This document shows, piece after piece, positions 1 through 12,600 of a DNA stretch of 64,000 nucleotides (position 1 is the stretch's first letter; the number at the start of each line of letters is the position of its first letter). The stretch lies in the NCBI GenBank assembly GCA_001247695.2, contig LGRX02026040.1:30217-94216 (forward strand), read 5' to 3'. This stretch comes from Cymbomonas tetramitiformis (Eukaryota; Chlorophyta; Pyramimonadophyceae; Pyramimonadales; Pyramimonadaceae). The position numbers and the translations under genes were made by a program. The notes beneath the pieces were generated by a model, which saw nothing but the letters and a program-made list of their open reading frames with translations, did no database searches and had not been told where the DNA came from.

Positions 1-87
1 AGGGCACGGACCTTTCCCTGAGATCCACGGGCAAGGGCACGGACCTTTCCCTGAGATCCACGGCCAAGGGCACGGACCTTTCCCTGG
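1..87. repeat. GC-rich minisatellite, about 3 copies
   Basis: Three near-identical units of about 34 bp share the core GGGCACGGACCTTTCCCTGA. The array probably continues upstream of the window. It lies before the first channel exon that I can support, so it is either in a 5' intron or upstream of the gene. Confidence 0.8.
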
Positions 88-554
88 GAGCCGCACGCAC
101 AGCGGGAGTGCGCAGAACCGGGGGGTTGGTGACGCCCTCACCGGGGGAAGTGAGAGGGTCGGCTTCGCCGTTGTTTGCCATGCAGGATCTCACAGACGCG
201 GAAACCCTGGAGAAGGCCGGTCAGGAGGAGGGCGGGTGGAAGTGGGACAAGGCGAGGGCTCACGTGCGGGCCCTGAGCACCGCGAAGCCTCGCCACAATA
301 AGGCGCGCCCCGGCGACCACGCGCAACCCGTGCGCCATGGCATTTGTGGGAGTGCGCCGGTTGAGCGCCGCCCCGAAGGATGGGCGAGCGCCCACTTGAT
401 GGTTCCCGGCGGAGCGCTGGCATCCCAAAGCGTACGCGCATAGGAGTCGGAGCAGACAAGGAGCCGAGCTCTGCGCCTCGTACATTCGTCTCGCAGAGAG
501 CAGGGCTGCTTGAAGGAGGAGGCGGCGGGCGCGTCCGATTCGTGTGAGGCTGCG

Positions 555-683
555 ATGACTGTGCAGGAGGCCTCGATGGAAAAGCCTCCGGATCGCGGCT
601 TCTCCAAGCTCCTCGCGCGCTTTTCGCAATCGATGAAGGAGCTGCTGTTTGATGACGAGCTGGAGAACAAGAGGTGGGAGCAG
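555..683 (+). CDS. channel exon 1 (N-terminal cytosolic segment)
   Basis: The reading frame is open from about 510. The exon ends in KRWEQ at the donor CAG|GTGAGG (684). Phase 0 joins to the 1152 exon to give WEQ-ENATSKK, which reads smoothly. The segment is amphipathic and has no recognised domain. The start codon is not certain. Confidence 0.6.
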
Positions 684-3600
684 GTGAGGCCGCTGCATGG
701 CCGCGCTGTGTCCCCGGCTGCGGCCCGCCAGCGAGTCGGCTCGCGCCGGTTGTGCGTGTGAGCTTCGCTCTCCAAGCGGGCAAATCATCTCACAGCTCAC
801 ATTCTGGGTCAAACCTCCACAAGCGCCGCACTCGGCGCCCGATGACGGCTCGTTTATGGCACAATCGATGCGCTCGGGCTGCCACATCCACCGCGGTGGA
901 ATTCTGTATCACACCCCCTGGCGCCTCCCTGCCTCTGCCCCCACGTCAGTGCTGAGGCGACGGGCAATGTACTTACGAGGGAGGATCTCTACGCCAGAGC
1001 GCGACAGACAAGCGTACAGTCAGCCCCCGTGTGGCAGCCTCTGAAATCCGCACCCCCCTCCTCCCGTACAACCAAATTGAGACGGTGGTGCATGTTCCTC
1101 GCACGAGCCACTGCTCCGCGGCTCATCTCTCTGGCCGGTGGAGGCGTGCAGGAGAACGCAACTTCTAAGAAGGTGGTTGGCACCCTCGACTGCCGCGCCA
1201 TGTTTGATAAGGTCCGTGCCCTTGACAGCTGGAACAGGGGAGGGAGTACTCACAAGACTTGTAGCCCCCTGCTCCAGAGGGCCCTCGAAGGGCGATGAAT
1301 GCAATCCTCAGTCTTAGTTTTTCAAAACGCGCGAGATGTGAATCACTCCGAGGTCCTTCACAAGAATGATCTGCAACACCATCGGCCATCGCTGCTCGGG
1401 TTGCCTGGTTTCCCAGCTCTTTCCTTTTTTGTCTCGCTGGTTCGGACCATTCAAAACGGACCGCCAGGTGGCACTGTATCTTAGCTTCAGGGCCCTGTAG
1501 CGCTTCACAGCTCCAGGCCCTCGCCCTCGGGGTATCGAAGCTTCAGGGCTGCATAGCTTCCGAGGAGCGAATGTATCGACCTTGGTGATGAGGCCAGACC
1601 TGTGCAAGCCGTCAGTCTACCGCTCTGCGAGCACATTCCCCTATCTCAACCGCATTCCGTGCGTCCGACGGCATGACACGGCATGCGCCCATCGCCGCGG
1701 CATGGCCCCATCCTGATGCACCGCCCGGGGTGTGCGCAGGCGGATGCTGACGGCAGCGGCAACGTCCTAATGAAAGAGCTGGAGGGTATCATCGAGGTGC
1801 CCCCGCTGTCCCCGCTGTTCCTGCAGGCAGAGGGCAGGCAGTGCTGAGTCATCAAGACGGCACTTGCCTTTCTGGCCGTGCCGTGCCACCTGGCGGGAAG
1901 CTGTCGTGGGAGCACATTTTTAGCGGGAGCACCAGATTTGCCACCGCTCGTGCCAATTTGCAGGGCAAGGGGGGGGACACACGGTGCGGTGGATGGCAGC
2001 ACGTCCACTCGCTGCTCGATGCCATTACCCGTGCCGTAGACGAGTGCTACGGATTGGCGCGATACTCGGAATCATTAACTGTACGTTGGAAACAGGCCCG
2101 GGGGAGGAAGATAGGGCAAGGTCAACATTAATGGCCTCATCGATACATTAATGGCCTCATCGATCCCCCTCCCCACAGGGCGCAGCACGCCACCGGGGTA
2201 TCAGCGAATGGCCGATACGAATGCATGCGCCAGCGGCCATCGTACGCGTTCTCGAGGGCGTCTACATGCGCCAGCGGCCACCGTACGCGTTCTCGAGGGC
2301 GTCTACATGCGCCAGCGGCCACCGTACGCGTTCTCGAGGGCATCTACATGCGGTGTGCACTGCGCCCCAAAGGGCGTTCACATGCGGCACGTGTTCCACC
2401 AAGGGGCATTTACATATGGTGTGCGCTCCCCCCATGAGCACTGTTAGGTGGGGTGCGCTCCCCTGTGGGGCGTGCAGAGGGCGTGCTGCAGCGCGCGCGA
2501 GAGCGCGGTGTGCACTGCCTGGAGAGTGCCCTGCCTGCAGTAATGCCTCGGGGGGGGGCGGAGAGAGGCGCTGCAGACAGCTCACCCCGACCTGGCCCGG
2601 AACATCAGTGTGATCTTTGAGGAGATCGACACCAACGGGGACGCTCTGATCACTTATGACGAGTTCGTGAAGGGGTACCGGAAAGTCATCTCTGGCCTCA
2701 ACGCCAAAAAACAGTCATTCTACGGCATGTACGATGCCCGTCTCGCCGAAGCGCGCCCTTGCCTGCAGATCGCTGCAATGGCGATGCACGGCCCAGCCGC
2801 TGATCACAGCCGTTGGATGCGTGCGCTTCGTCCCATCACAAGCGGTTGGCGCGCGTCTGTCTGCACAACGCCCTAAGGTGGTGTGCTGGTGAGCGGCTCC
2901 GCGGCCGACCTGGGTCATGTGAGTTCAGCGGCAGCCTGGCGGTACCCGCAAGAGCAGTGGCGCCGAGTCCGTGCAGCACTGCCCTTGCCGGTGCCCAGGA
3001 GTGCGAGTGAGGCGCGGCAGGGTGGAGTGAGGCACGGCGGGGTGGAGTGCGGGGCGGGCTTGTCGGCTGCAGCTACCTGATGCCCTGGCTCAGCAGCATC
3101 GAAGCCGGCCTGCAGGTCGGGCTGCCAGCCGGGGTGCCGGCCATGGTGGTGAGCCCAATGGCGCCGCTGCGGAGGAACTGGGACTCCTTCATGAAGTGCT
3201 GCTACATCTTCATCCTCTTCGAGGTGTCCGCCCTCGCGATGCCCTCCTGCTGCGGGGACTCACCCGCCCTGTACAGAGTGACGACAATGTTGACTGCCAG
3301 CTGGCTCAGTCCGAGGAATCCGAAGGAGCTGTGCTACGAAATGTGTGGGCTGTCTCCGAAAAGTCCAGGCGTGGCAAACTGGAGGATCGCATGATGACCT
3401 CGTACAAGAGGATATGATGCAATATCCCTCGCAATGAGTGGAGGCGGGGAGGGCGGAGGGCGGGTGCGGCAGGTGCCACTGCGAGTTTCGTTTGGCTCGT
3501 TTGAGCGCCTGCAGTGGGAGTACTATGCCGTATGCACGCCGGTGGATTTGGCGCTGATCGCAAACGTGGTGTTGAATTTCTTCACCGCATATAAGAACAA

Positions 3601-6600
3601 GAAGTCGGTACTGGTCACAGATCTCTCGAAGATCCGACGGCACTACCTTGGCACAAAGTTTACGATTGACATACTCTGCGCCTTCCCCCTCGATCTCTTC
3701 CTCTTCTCCTGCACCGTCATCCTGGTGCGCGTGCGGTCACTTGACCGCCTCAAATCCTCGGGAGGCGCTTGGGCGCAGTCGTGTCTATTCGCGGTCATGT
3801 CATTCTTGAGCAGTCATGTCATTCTTGAGCAGTCATGTCATTCTTGAGCAGTCATGTCATTCTTGAGCAGTCATGTCATCTATTCGCGGTCATGTCATTC
3901 TTGAGCAGTCATGTCATATATTCGCGGTCGTGTCATTCTTGAGCGGTCATGGCATCTATTCGCGGTCGTGTCATTCTTGAGCAGTCATGTCATTCTTGAG
4001 CAGTCATGTCTCGAGGGCCTTGCTTCGGCTGCTGGCAGGTCATCATGGCCCGCATGCGGTACGAAAGGGGTGCTTGGACAGCACGAAGTTTGCAGCGGCT
4101 TGACACGGCTCTTGCACTTTGTCTGATTTGTGGGGGGTGGGGGCGGCACGTGATGCAGCGCGGCAGCAAGGAGGACCCCCCGTTCGAGTTGATGAGTTGG
4201 CTGAGGACCCCAAAGCTGTTCACGATCATCAAGTTGTACGGGCTGATCGCTGGTCAAAGCAAGGGCTCAAACTCGAAGACGGTGCGCATGGCTCTCATCA
4301 AATGGAATCAGCCACGCTGCACGACGCGTTTCGCCCTACAAGAGTTGGCATGCGAGGCTGCCAGTCCCAGAAATCGATTTGAAATGCATCCGAGTGCCGC
4401 ATCGCTTGTTTATTCTTGGGCCGGCCTCCTGCTGATTGGATATGCGACCATTTCCTGTAGAGTTAACCCGTGCAAGCCGGATCGCCGTCCGCTTGGTTGA
4501 ATTCGTTGAGTCCGACATTTACAGGCCGGGATAGAGGTGCACTGGCCGTCCGATTGTACCACCCACCGCCACCAGTGCAATCGGAGCATAGAAGCAAGTG
4601 GGCAGGATGCCCCTGCCCCCCTTGGCAATGTGGAGTCTCACGCCGCGGTGGGGTCCACAGGTCATGGGCGGGATGCAGCGCTTGATGCCCATGCTGCTAT
4701 CCATTTGCCACGTGCTCGCCTGCATCTGGTGGTACATCGGGGTGCAGTACACCGGGGGCATGGGCAGGCGCTGGGTTGAGGTGCGGCCCTTGGAGAGAGT
4801 GGAGTGGCCGGAGGGCGAGCGCGCGGAGGCGATACGAGTCTCGGAATAAAGTGCAGGGTATTGCGGGGACCTTCGTGGCTGCTTTTCTCGGGGATGAGGC
4901 GCTTTCCAGATCAGCGCATCATGAAATCGAGGGATTGATTCGTGAGATCGAGGGCCACTGATCTGTGCAGGCCTCACCCAGATTGATCTAGGGCCTCTCA
5001 CAAACTATTCACGGTGGGCTCGAGTAGAGGTGATCACTTCTACTTGAAGCCGCGCGGTGCCTGGAAACAGCCGGTGGGTGGCGCTGCTTTCAAGCTCAGT
5101 TCAAGCTTCCGCGTTAACATCCCTTCAGAGTTTCATGGTTGGACCACTCCGCAGCGCTCTGCGGTGCGCGTCATTTTGGTGTGCGGCATGCGGGCGACTG
5201 CATGGCGTGAGGGCACTGCCACGTCATGCACGTGGAAGATGTCATCTCCGCTGCGGGATTTCGTCGCGGCGCATGCTCAAGGCCTGCTTTAAGCGTGTTG
5301 TTGGGGATGGGGCGGGCCTCTCAGTTTTATGATGGCTTCGGCACGGAGGACATCGAGGAGCAAGGCAGCATCGTGCAGCAGTACCTGCTGAGCGTCTACT
5401 GGATCACTACGTCCTTATCCACGTCCGGCCTCATCGGTAGCATGTTTCCCAAGAACTACGTGGAGATGCTCTTCACCTGCGTCGTGATGATGGTGCAGTT
5501 GACCTTGTTCAAGTACGTCCTCGGCGAGATCTCGAACCTGGTCATGGAGCAGGACGCCCAGCTCGTGGAGACGCGCCGCACTGTGCACCAGGCGAGCCGC
5601 CGCGCCACCTGTACACAAGCCTTTCGTCGAGCCCCCTCGTCAGGAGTGGCGCGTGGCCCTCCTTCAGTGTACGCTTTGTTGAGGGGCGGCGAATCCGCCT
5701 CCACGTTGCTACGCCCTGCCCCCGCCTGTCTCAACCTTGTCCCTCTCTGCGGGAAACCCCACACAAGAACCAAGTGAAGGGGATTCTGACTCGTTGATAA
5801 ATGGCCTCCTACCACACATGCGCCGTGATTAGCCTTGTGACTCGGCATACGTGGACGGCAGATGGCGAGCTTCATCGAACAGCGTCAGTTGCCACAAGAG
5901 CTGTCCTCGGAGATTATCAGCTTCTTCGACTCAGGCTCAGTTTCCAAGGCGGGAGGTGGCGCTGAGGCCAACAAGGAGGAGGACATTTTTACTTTGCTGT
6001 CACGCTCCCTGCAGGTTGGCCTTGGCGCCTTGAACGCATCCCTAAAACCTCGGAGCGAATTTCGATGATTTCCTTTCTTGAAATGTCTATTTGGTACTCG
6101 CGGGCGCCGTGAAAGTGGGAGGCCCGACTTCTCGCGCTCCCTTCAGCCTCCTCGGGCTGCGGCTCTGGGCACAGCTTCGTTTGCAAGTAAAGAGCCGAGC
6201 GAGGGCCATTTTGTGTGTGCCGTGTGCATCCTCCCGGCGTGGCGCTGCCCGCACCCCTTCGTCTCCAGGATGCCCCACGTGGGCTCTGCATGGCGCGCCG
6301 GGCGCCTTCAGACTGTCGTGTGCGCCTGTTGGCCTGACTTCCGCGCATGCTCTCAGGCGTGGTGTGTGGCGCGCGCAGGTGGACGTGGCTAAGCACATCT
6401 CGCGAGCACTCCTGGACAACATCAAGATGTTCCAGAGCTGCTCCTCCAACTTCCTGGACGGGCTGAGTGTCATGCTGCGAGAGACCAATAACCCACCAGA
6501 GACCTACATCTACAATGTGCAGGACGTGAGCCGTGAGATGTACATCCTCAACTCGGGCACTGTGGAGCTCACCTCCACCAAGTCCGAGGAGGAAGGAGAG

Positions 6601-9600
6601 GTGCCGCGTCTGCCCACGCTGCGGGCCTGCAGTTGCTTTTCAATCAATCAGGGTCCAACCAGAGCCTCCCGATGAGAGTACCGCAGCTACGAGATGGAGA
6701 AGCATCGAAGGGCCGGTCACCGCAGGTCCTCTCAGGGCGTGGAGCTATTGCTGCGCTTGTGCAAACTGCGCAGTCAGATCTGGGTTGCCGGCGAGTGCAG
6801 CACCTGATCTCAGCACGCGTTGGTTGGGGGGGCAGGGTCGGCGTAGGTGTCTCACTGAGTATCAGACCCCCTCTGAATGTCCACAGCACGCCCGCGGGCG
6901 GAGACGTCTGCCCGCGGCGTCTTCTCTTTGATTACATCTGAGCAGAGCCAGACATCTCATCTGGTTTTCGGCATTTTTTGCCGTTTTTTAATGAAAGCGG
7001 CATCATGTATAATGGATGGCCGGAGACACTTTGGGTGGTGTGCTTGTGTGACGCAGATGGTAGAGACGGTCATCCAGCCTGGCCAGGTGTTCGGGGAGGT
7101 GAGCTTTCTGTTTGGAATGCGCCAGACGACGAATGCGCGCACGACGCAGGGGCTGGCGGTCACGTTCACCCTGCTCAAGGCGGACTTCACACAGATGGTG
7201 AAGCTCTACCAGGACGAGGAGGAGAACATCGTCAAGGTCATTCTCAACAGCTGGAACGAGGCCGCCATGAACAAGAACGACGGCGCCAGCTCGGTGTGTC
7301 ACCTCACGACATAGCTGCTGGCTGTGCCCGAAGTTCTGAGATATGAAGCAGGCACCCATGAGATAGGGTGTGATGTAGCTCGGATCAGGCTGTTAGGAAA
7401 GCTGGGGCTCTTACTTTGGTCCTCTGGCATCACAAATACGAATAAATGAAATTTGGAAATAAACCGTTACGTGGATTTTACGGGGATTTGACGCCGATAT
7501 AAGAGGGCATATTCCCTTTCGTTGACGTCGCTCTGGGGGCATTCCGGCTGCACCCGTTGATTCCAGTCTCAGCACGGTATTTCATACCGTTGATTTTGGT
7601 CTCGCGGTGATCCAAGCCATTTCACTTCTGCTCGAATTTTCATTTGCGAGAGCTTTGCGTATACTTTTCATTCACTGAGTTTTCAATCGACACGCGAAGG
7701 CTTTATTCTGGCTGAAATGCGCCGTCCAAGAATGTTTATTTGCGTGCATGAACACCGGCAGAAGGAAGCAGAGTCTCTGGGCCGGGAGGGATGATCGGGA
7801 AACGAAGGGAGCGAAGCTGGCCTCTTGCCGGATTGGGGCCACTCGCACTTGCATGCTGTGACCAGAGGTGGCATGCGGCATACGGTCTCTGCTGTCGTCA
7901 GGCTCGGCTCTAGTGAGCGAGAAACCACTCAAATTCCATTACATTTCAATTCAAGCAAATCCTTGACGGACATGAGGATGGGCCGTGGTGATATACACCG
8001 CGGAATGCCAAAGAATCTTTCCCTGCCGCTTCAGCCATTTGGCACATAGCACCGGGGTTCACTCGGAGCGGAGCTGCATCGCAAAAGCTTGCGGGGGCAT
8101 AGGGTGCACCCAAACAGAGAAACCCTGGCATCAGCGATGTGACGTCAGTGCCGTGGCTAACATGCATGCTTCAATGCGTTGGATGACGCGCTTGAACAGC
8201 TCCGCAAGGAAGCCTTCATGGTGTGGATGACCCGCTTGAACAGCTCCGCAAGGAAGCCTTCATGGTGTGGATGGCGCGCTTGAACAGCTCCGCAAGGAAG
8301 CCTTCATGGTGTGGATGAGTGAGGTTAGAGTTTGTTCTTGTCTGCGTTGGCCCAAAGCCGCTGCACCAGCGGCCAATTGCTTGAGTGCCCGAAACCGGTT
8401 TCATCGAGCGAGTCGCTGCGGGGTGCAGACGAACACGCGGCGCACGCCGAGATGCCGTTTGCGCTGCAGGCTGAGTGATGGAAGGTGGATCCGGGCTTGA
8501 GCGCTGGCTGGCGCAGACTGGGAGTGAGAGCATCGCGAGTGCGCTCTCAGCGGCATCCGGGGTTGATGACCTGGACACGATCAAGAAGGTGCTGGAGCAT
8601 GCCAAAATCAAAAAGAAGAATGAGAAGGTGAGGCGGCTGTCGTCAGAGCAGCAGGCCTCTCACCCGTCGTGGTGCCAAGCACTCTGGAACCCTCCGAGGC
8701 ATTGTAGTCCTTTCATTCCTGACACACGCGGCGCTCGGGGACCACGCAACGCTGCGAACGTCGACAGGGAGAGCTGGTCCTCACAAGCCCTCGATCCTCT
8801 GGAGACTTCCCACATGTGGATGCTGACGGCGCATGCAACATTGAGGTAGCCCAGCGAGGCTGCTGGCGTGGCATGCGGCACAGACGGGAGCGCCAAGGAG
8901 CAGAGCTCCGGCCCCTTCTCCGGTCCTGCTCCTTCGGTCGTCCGATCATTTGTGCGCCAGCTGTCTCGAAATGACACCCTCCGTTGCCTCTAAATGACAA
9001 CCTCCATTGCCCTCCATTGCCCTCCATTGCCCTCCATTGCCCTCCATTGCCAACAAGTTGTGGCGAGTTCCTCACGCGCTGTCCTCGACGCCCGTATGAT
9101 ACATCAAGGAAATCTGCAGATGAAGGAGCGGGAACGGGATTATTACACGTAGGCCCTCTGTCAGGAGGCACGTGACGCTGGCGGGTGTGACCTCTGTCAG
9201 GAGGCACGTGACACTGGCGTGTGTGTGACCTCTGTCAGGAGGCACGTGACACTGGCGGGTGACCTCTGTCAGGAGGCACGTGACACGGGCGTGTGTGGCC
9301 TCGGAGGCACGTGACACTGGCGTTTGTGACCTCTGTCAGGAGGCACGTGACACTGGCGGGTGTGACCTCTGTCAGGAGGCACGTGACACTGGCGTTTGTG
9401 ACCTCTGTCAGGAGGCACGTGACGCTGGCGGGTGTGACCTCTGTCAGGAGGCACGTGACACTGGCGGGTGTGACCTCTGTCAGGAGGCACGTGACACTGG
9501 CGTTTGCGACCTCTGTCCAGGAGGCACGTGACACTGGCGGGTCTGAACTCTGTCAGGAGGCATATGACACTGGCGTGTGTGTGACCTCTGTCAGGAGGCA

Positions 9601-12600
9601 CGTGACACTAGCGGGTGTGACCTCTGTCAGGAGGCACGTGACGCTGGCGGGTGTGACCTCTGTCAGGAGGCACGTGACACTGGGTGTGTGACCTCTGTCA
9701 GGAGGCACGTGACACTGGCGGGTGTGACCTCTGGCAGGAGGCACGTGACACTGGCGGGTGTGACCTCTGTCAGGAGGCACATGACACTGGCGGGTGTGTG
9801 ACCTATGTCAGGAGGCACGTGACGCTGGCGGGTGAGCCTCTGTCAGGAGGCACATGACACTGGCGGGTGTGACCTCTGTCAGGAGGCACGTGACACTGGC
9901 GGCTGTGACCTCTGGCAGGAGGCACGTGACACTGGCGTGTGTGTGACCTCTGTCAGGAGGCACGTGACACTGGCGTGTGTGACCTCTGTCAGGAGGCACG
10001 TGACACTGGCGGGTGTGACCTATGTCAGGAGGCACGTGACACTGGCGGGTGTGACCTATGTCAGAAGGCATATGACACTGGCGGGTGTGACCTCTTCGTT
10101 TATGCGACATTCCATGTGCGGAGGGCATACGCAGATTGTGGCGCTTGTAGAGGCGGCGTCGAAGAACGAAGTGGCCGAGGTGGACCGCATTCTGGCGAGT
10201 GGCGACGTGAGCATCGATGACGGGGATTATGACAAGCGCACAGGTGGACCAGCACCGCCCGATGCGTTTTTCAGATTTGGGAATCGGTTGGTGAGGGGCC
10301 TTGCTCTGTGGGGCACGCTGTGGTGGGGAGTTCTCCTCCATCACAACTCCCGGGACAGCTGCGGCGGCTGACTAGGATAGCCTCACTTCCTTCCGCTTGC
10401 CTTCCCGTGGCCCAAATGCACGTGGTGCGCTGAACAGAAAGGAGCGGGTTGTTGAGCCCGTCGCGAGAAGGAGGCTCGGCGGTCTTCACCCGTTCTTACC
10501 AATCGTGGCATCGTGAACGGCAGTTGCGTGCCATGCCGGCGCATCTGAGGCCGACAAAGCGAGGATGCGCCCTCTTGCCCCTTCAGAGCACCATTCATTC
10601 ACGCACCTCCCTGAAATCGTGCGGTCCGCACCTGTTGCAGCTCTGCATCTGGCGGCATGCGAGGGGCACGCGGAGATGGTGCTGAAGCTCGTGCAAGAGT
10701 ACGGCGCCGATGTGGACGTAGAAGATCGCCTCGGGGGTACCCCAGCAGCAGACGCGCTGCGCCACAAACATAATCATGTCATCAACATCCTTCATGAACA
10801 CGGCGCCCAACTCAAGCTCGAGGTTGGGTGCCCACAGCCCCCAGCCAATCCCGCATCATCCTTTGTCTCGCCGCGTTTTGCATCACGACAGTTTTTTAAG
10901 CTCCCGCCTCCCGGTTCGTGCAGACATTGGGAGGAGCGTGGGTTTGATCAGCCGGGTCAAAACTTGCGCGGAACTGCGAAGACCGTCCGATCAAATGGGT
11001 TGCCCATCTCAAGAGTTAAGAGATGATCGCCACAGACACTGGCATTTGATTAATTACGCATCTGTTCCAGCAGATGATCTGTATCCTTGGTACAGTGTTT
11101 TATCCAATGGTCCCCATCTGATCTGCAGTGTTTCTCCCCTTCTTGTACTACAAATCGCACTTCATGCACTTTTGAGGCTTTCTTAGGGCTTTCCGAGGGT
11201 GTTAGATGCCATGGTCGTATGAGTTCCTAGTCACTCTGTACTCTGTTTAGGACAGCAGAGCGTGCAGATCCCAAGGCTGGTGGCTGCCCATGCTGGGGGG
11301 TACCAGACAAGTGAAGTACTAACTCGGCCGCATTGTTGCGTCTGTTCTTTCCACCAGCCCCTAGCTGAGGCCACCGAAGCCCTAGACAATTTTCAACCCG
11401 AACCGACGGGCCGCACGCCAACTCAGCCACAGCTGGCACCATTCTTCTCTGCGTGCACCGTTTCTCTTGGACAAGGACTGTTATGCTCCTTAGGAAAGAG
11501 GAAGGGGTTCCCCAGCCTCGGAGGAAGGGGGCAGAGGGGGGGCGTTCATCACAGAAGCGAACGGCGCAGGAACCACAGAAATGCGCCTGAGGCTCCAGCA
11601 GGGTCTGAAGGTGAAGCGGGTTGGGTGCCCCGCAGGATCCAGCGGGTCGCCTGTGCTCCTCTGCTGCGGCGGGGGACATGCTGGAGCTCCAGAGGCTGTA
11701 CGTCCACGGCATCGACCCGAACTTGGGCGACTACGATGCGCGGACCGCCCTGCACCTGGCGGCGAGTAATGGCCATCTCGACTGTGTGAGCTACCTGTGC
11801 GAGCTGCCGGGGATTAACCTGAACCCTGTGGACCGCAAGGAGGGCACTCCGCTGCAGGACGCCGTGCGCCACAACCACATCGAGATCCAGGCGTTGCTTG
11901 GGAAGAAGGGCGCCACCTTCGGCGACTTGGATGTCGCAGCGCAGGTCGGTCACCGTATTGCACGCGTGGCAGTGGTAGATGAAGAGGGGCCGAGCTTTCC
12001 ACTCGCCCCGGCTCGCTTCAAGATAAAGTTCCCGGCTCAGGGGGCGGTTTACTTTGTCAGAGTTTATTTTGTTTGGGGAGTGCCGCACCGCGCGTGGGGT
12101 ATCCGAGCACGATGTTACTTTGCGGGGTGTGGGAGATGCGGAGTCAGGTGCCTGTGTCGGAGTGCTTGGTTGGGTATTAGTTCCTGACATCGACTCAGTC
12201 TCGACACGGATCAATCGGCAGTTGATTGGAGATCGCGTCTTATAGTACGGAAAATGAGCACAAAGGGGGCGGCGTTGGGGGCGATGCGACAGCTGTGCCA
12301 GGCGGCATCGACGAATGACGTGACGACTCTGCAGACGTTTTACCGTTGCGGTGTGGACATGAATTCTTCGGACTATGACAACCGCACAGCAATGCATCTG
12401 GCAGCATCAAACGGGTATCACACAACACCCTTTGCGAATGCTATTGGACCTGGTGTGGCAGAAGAAGAGACATTGATTTCATTGGAAGGGCCGATGTGGG
12501 GAGTTTTTCTGCTGTGCCCCATGTCTCGATTGAATGAGTCTCCGCACTGATATGACAAGTTGTATGCTGGAAAGAGTCTGAACTGACAGTCTCTTGCCGC

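Noticed and set aside
138..887. 249-codon minus-strand ORF opposite the first channel exon
   Set aside because: It results from high GC and the absence of stops. The plus strand carries a splice-consistent coding exon here, and the minus translation is low-complexity.
9235..9801. Overlapping ORFs of 75-130 codons on both strands
   Set aside because: They are translations of the 35-bp repeat in different frames and have repetitive, meaningless sequence.
9151..10098. Regularly spaced repeats resembling a CRISPR array
   Set aside because: The units are contiguous with no unique spacers, there are no cas genes, and the array lies in an intron of a eukaryotic gene. It is a minisatellite.
11549..12397. 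282-codon minus-strand ORF
   Set aside because: It is antisense to ankyrin exons 16 and 17 and matches nothing; a shadow of the GC-rich coding strand.
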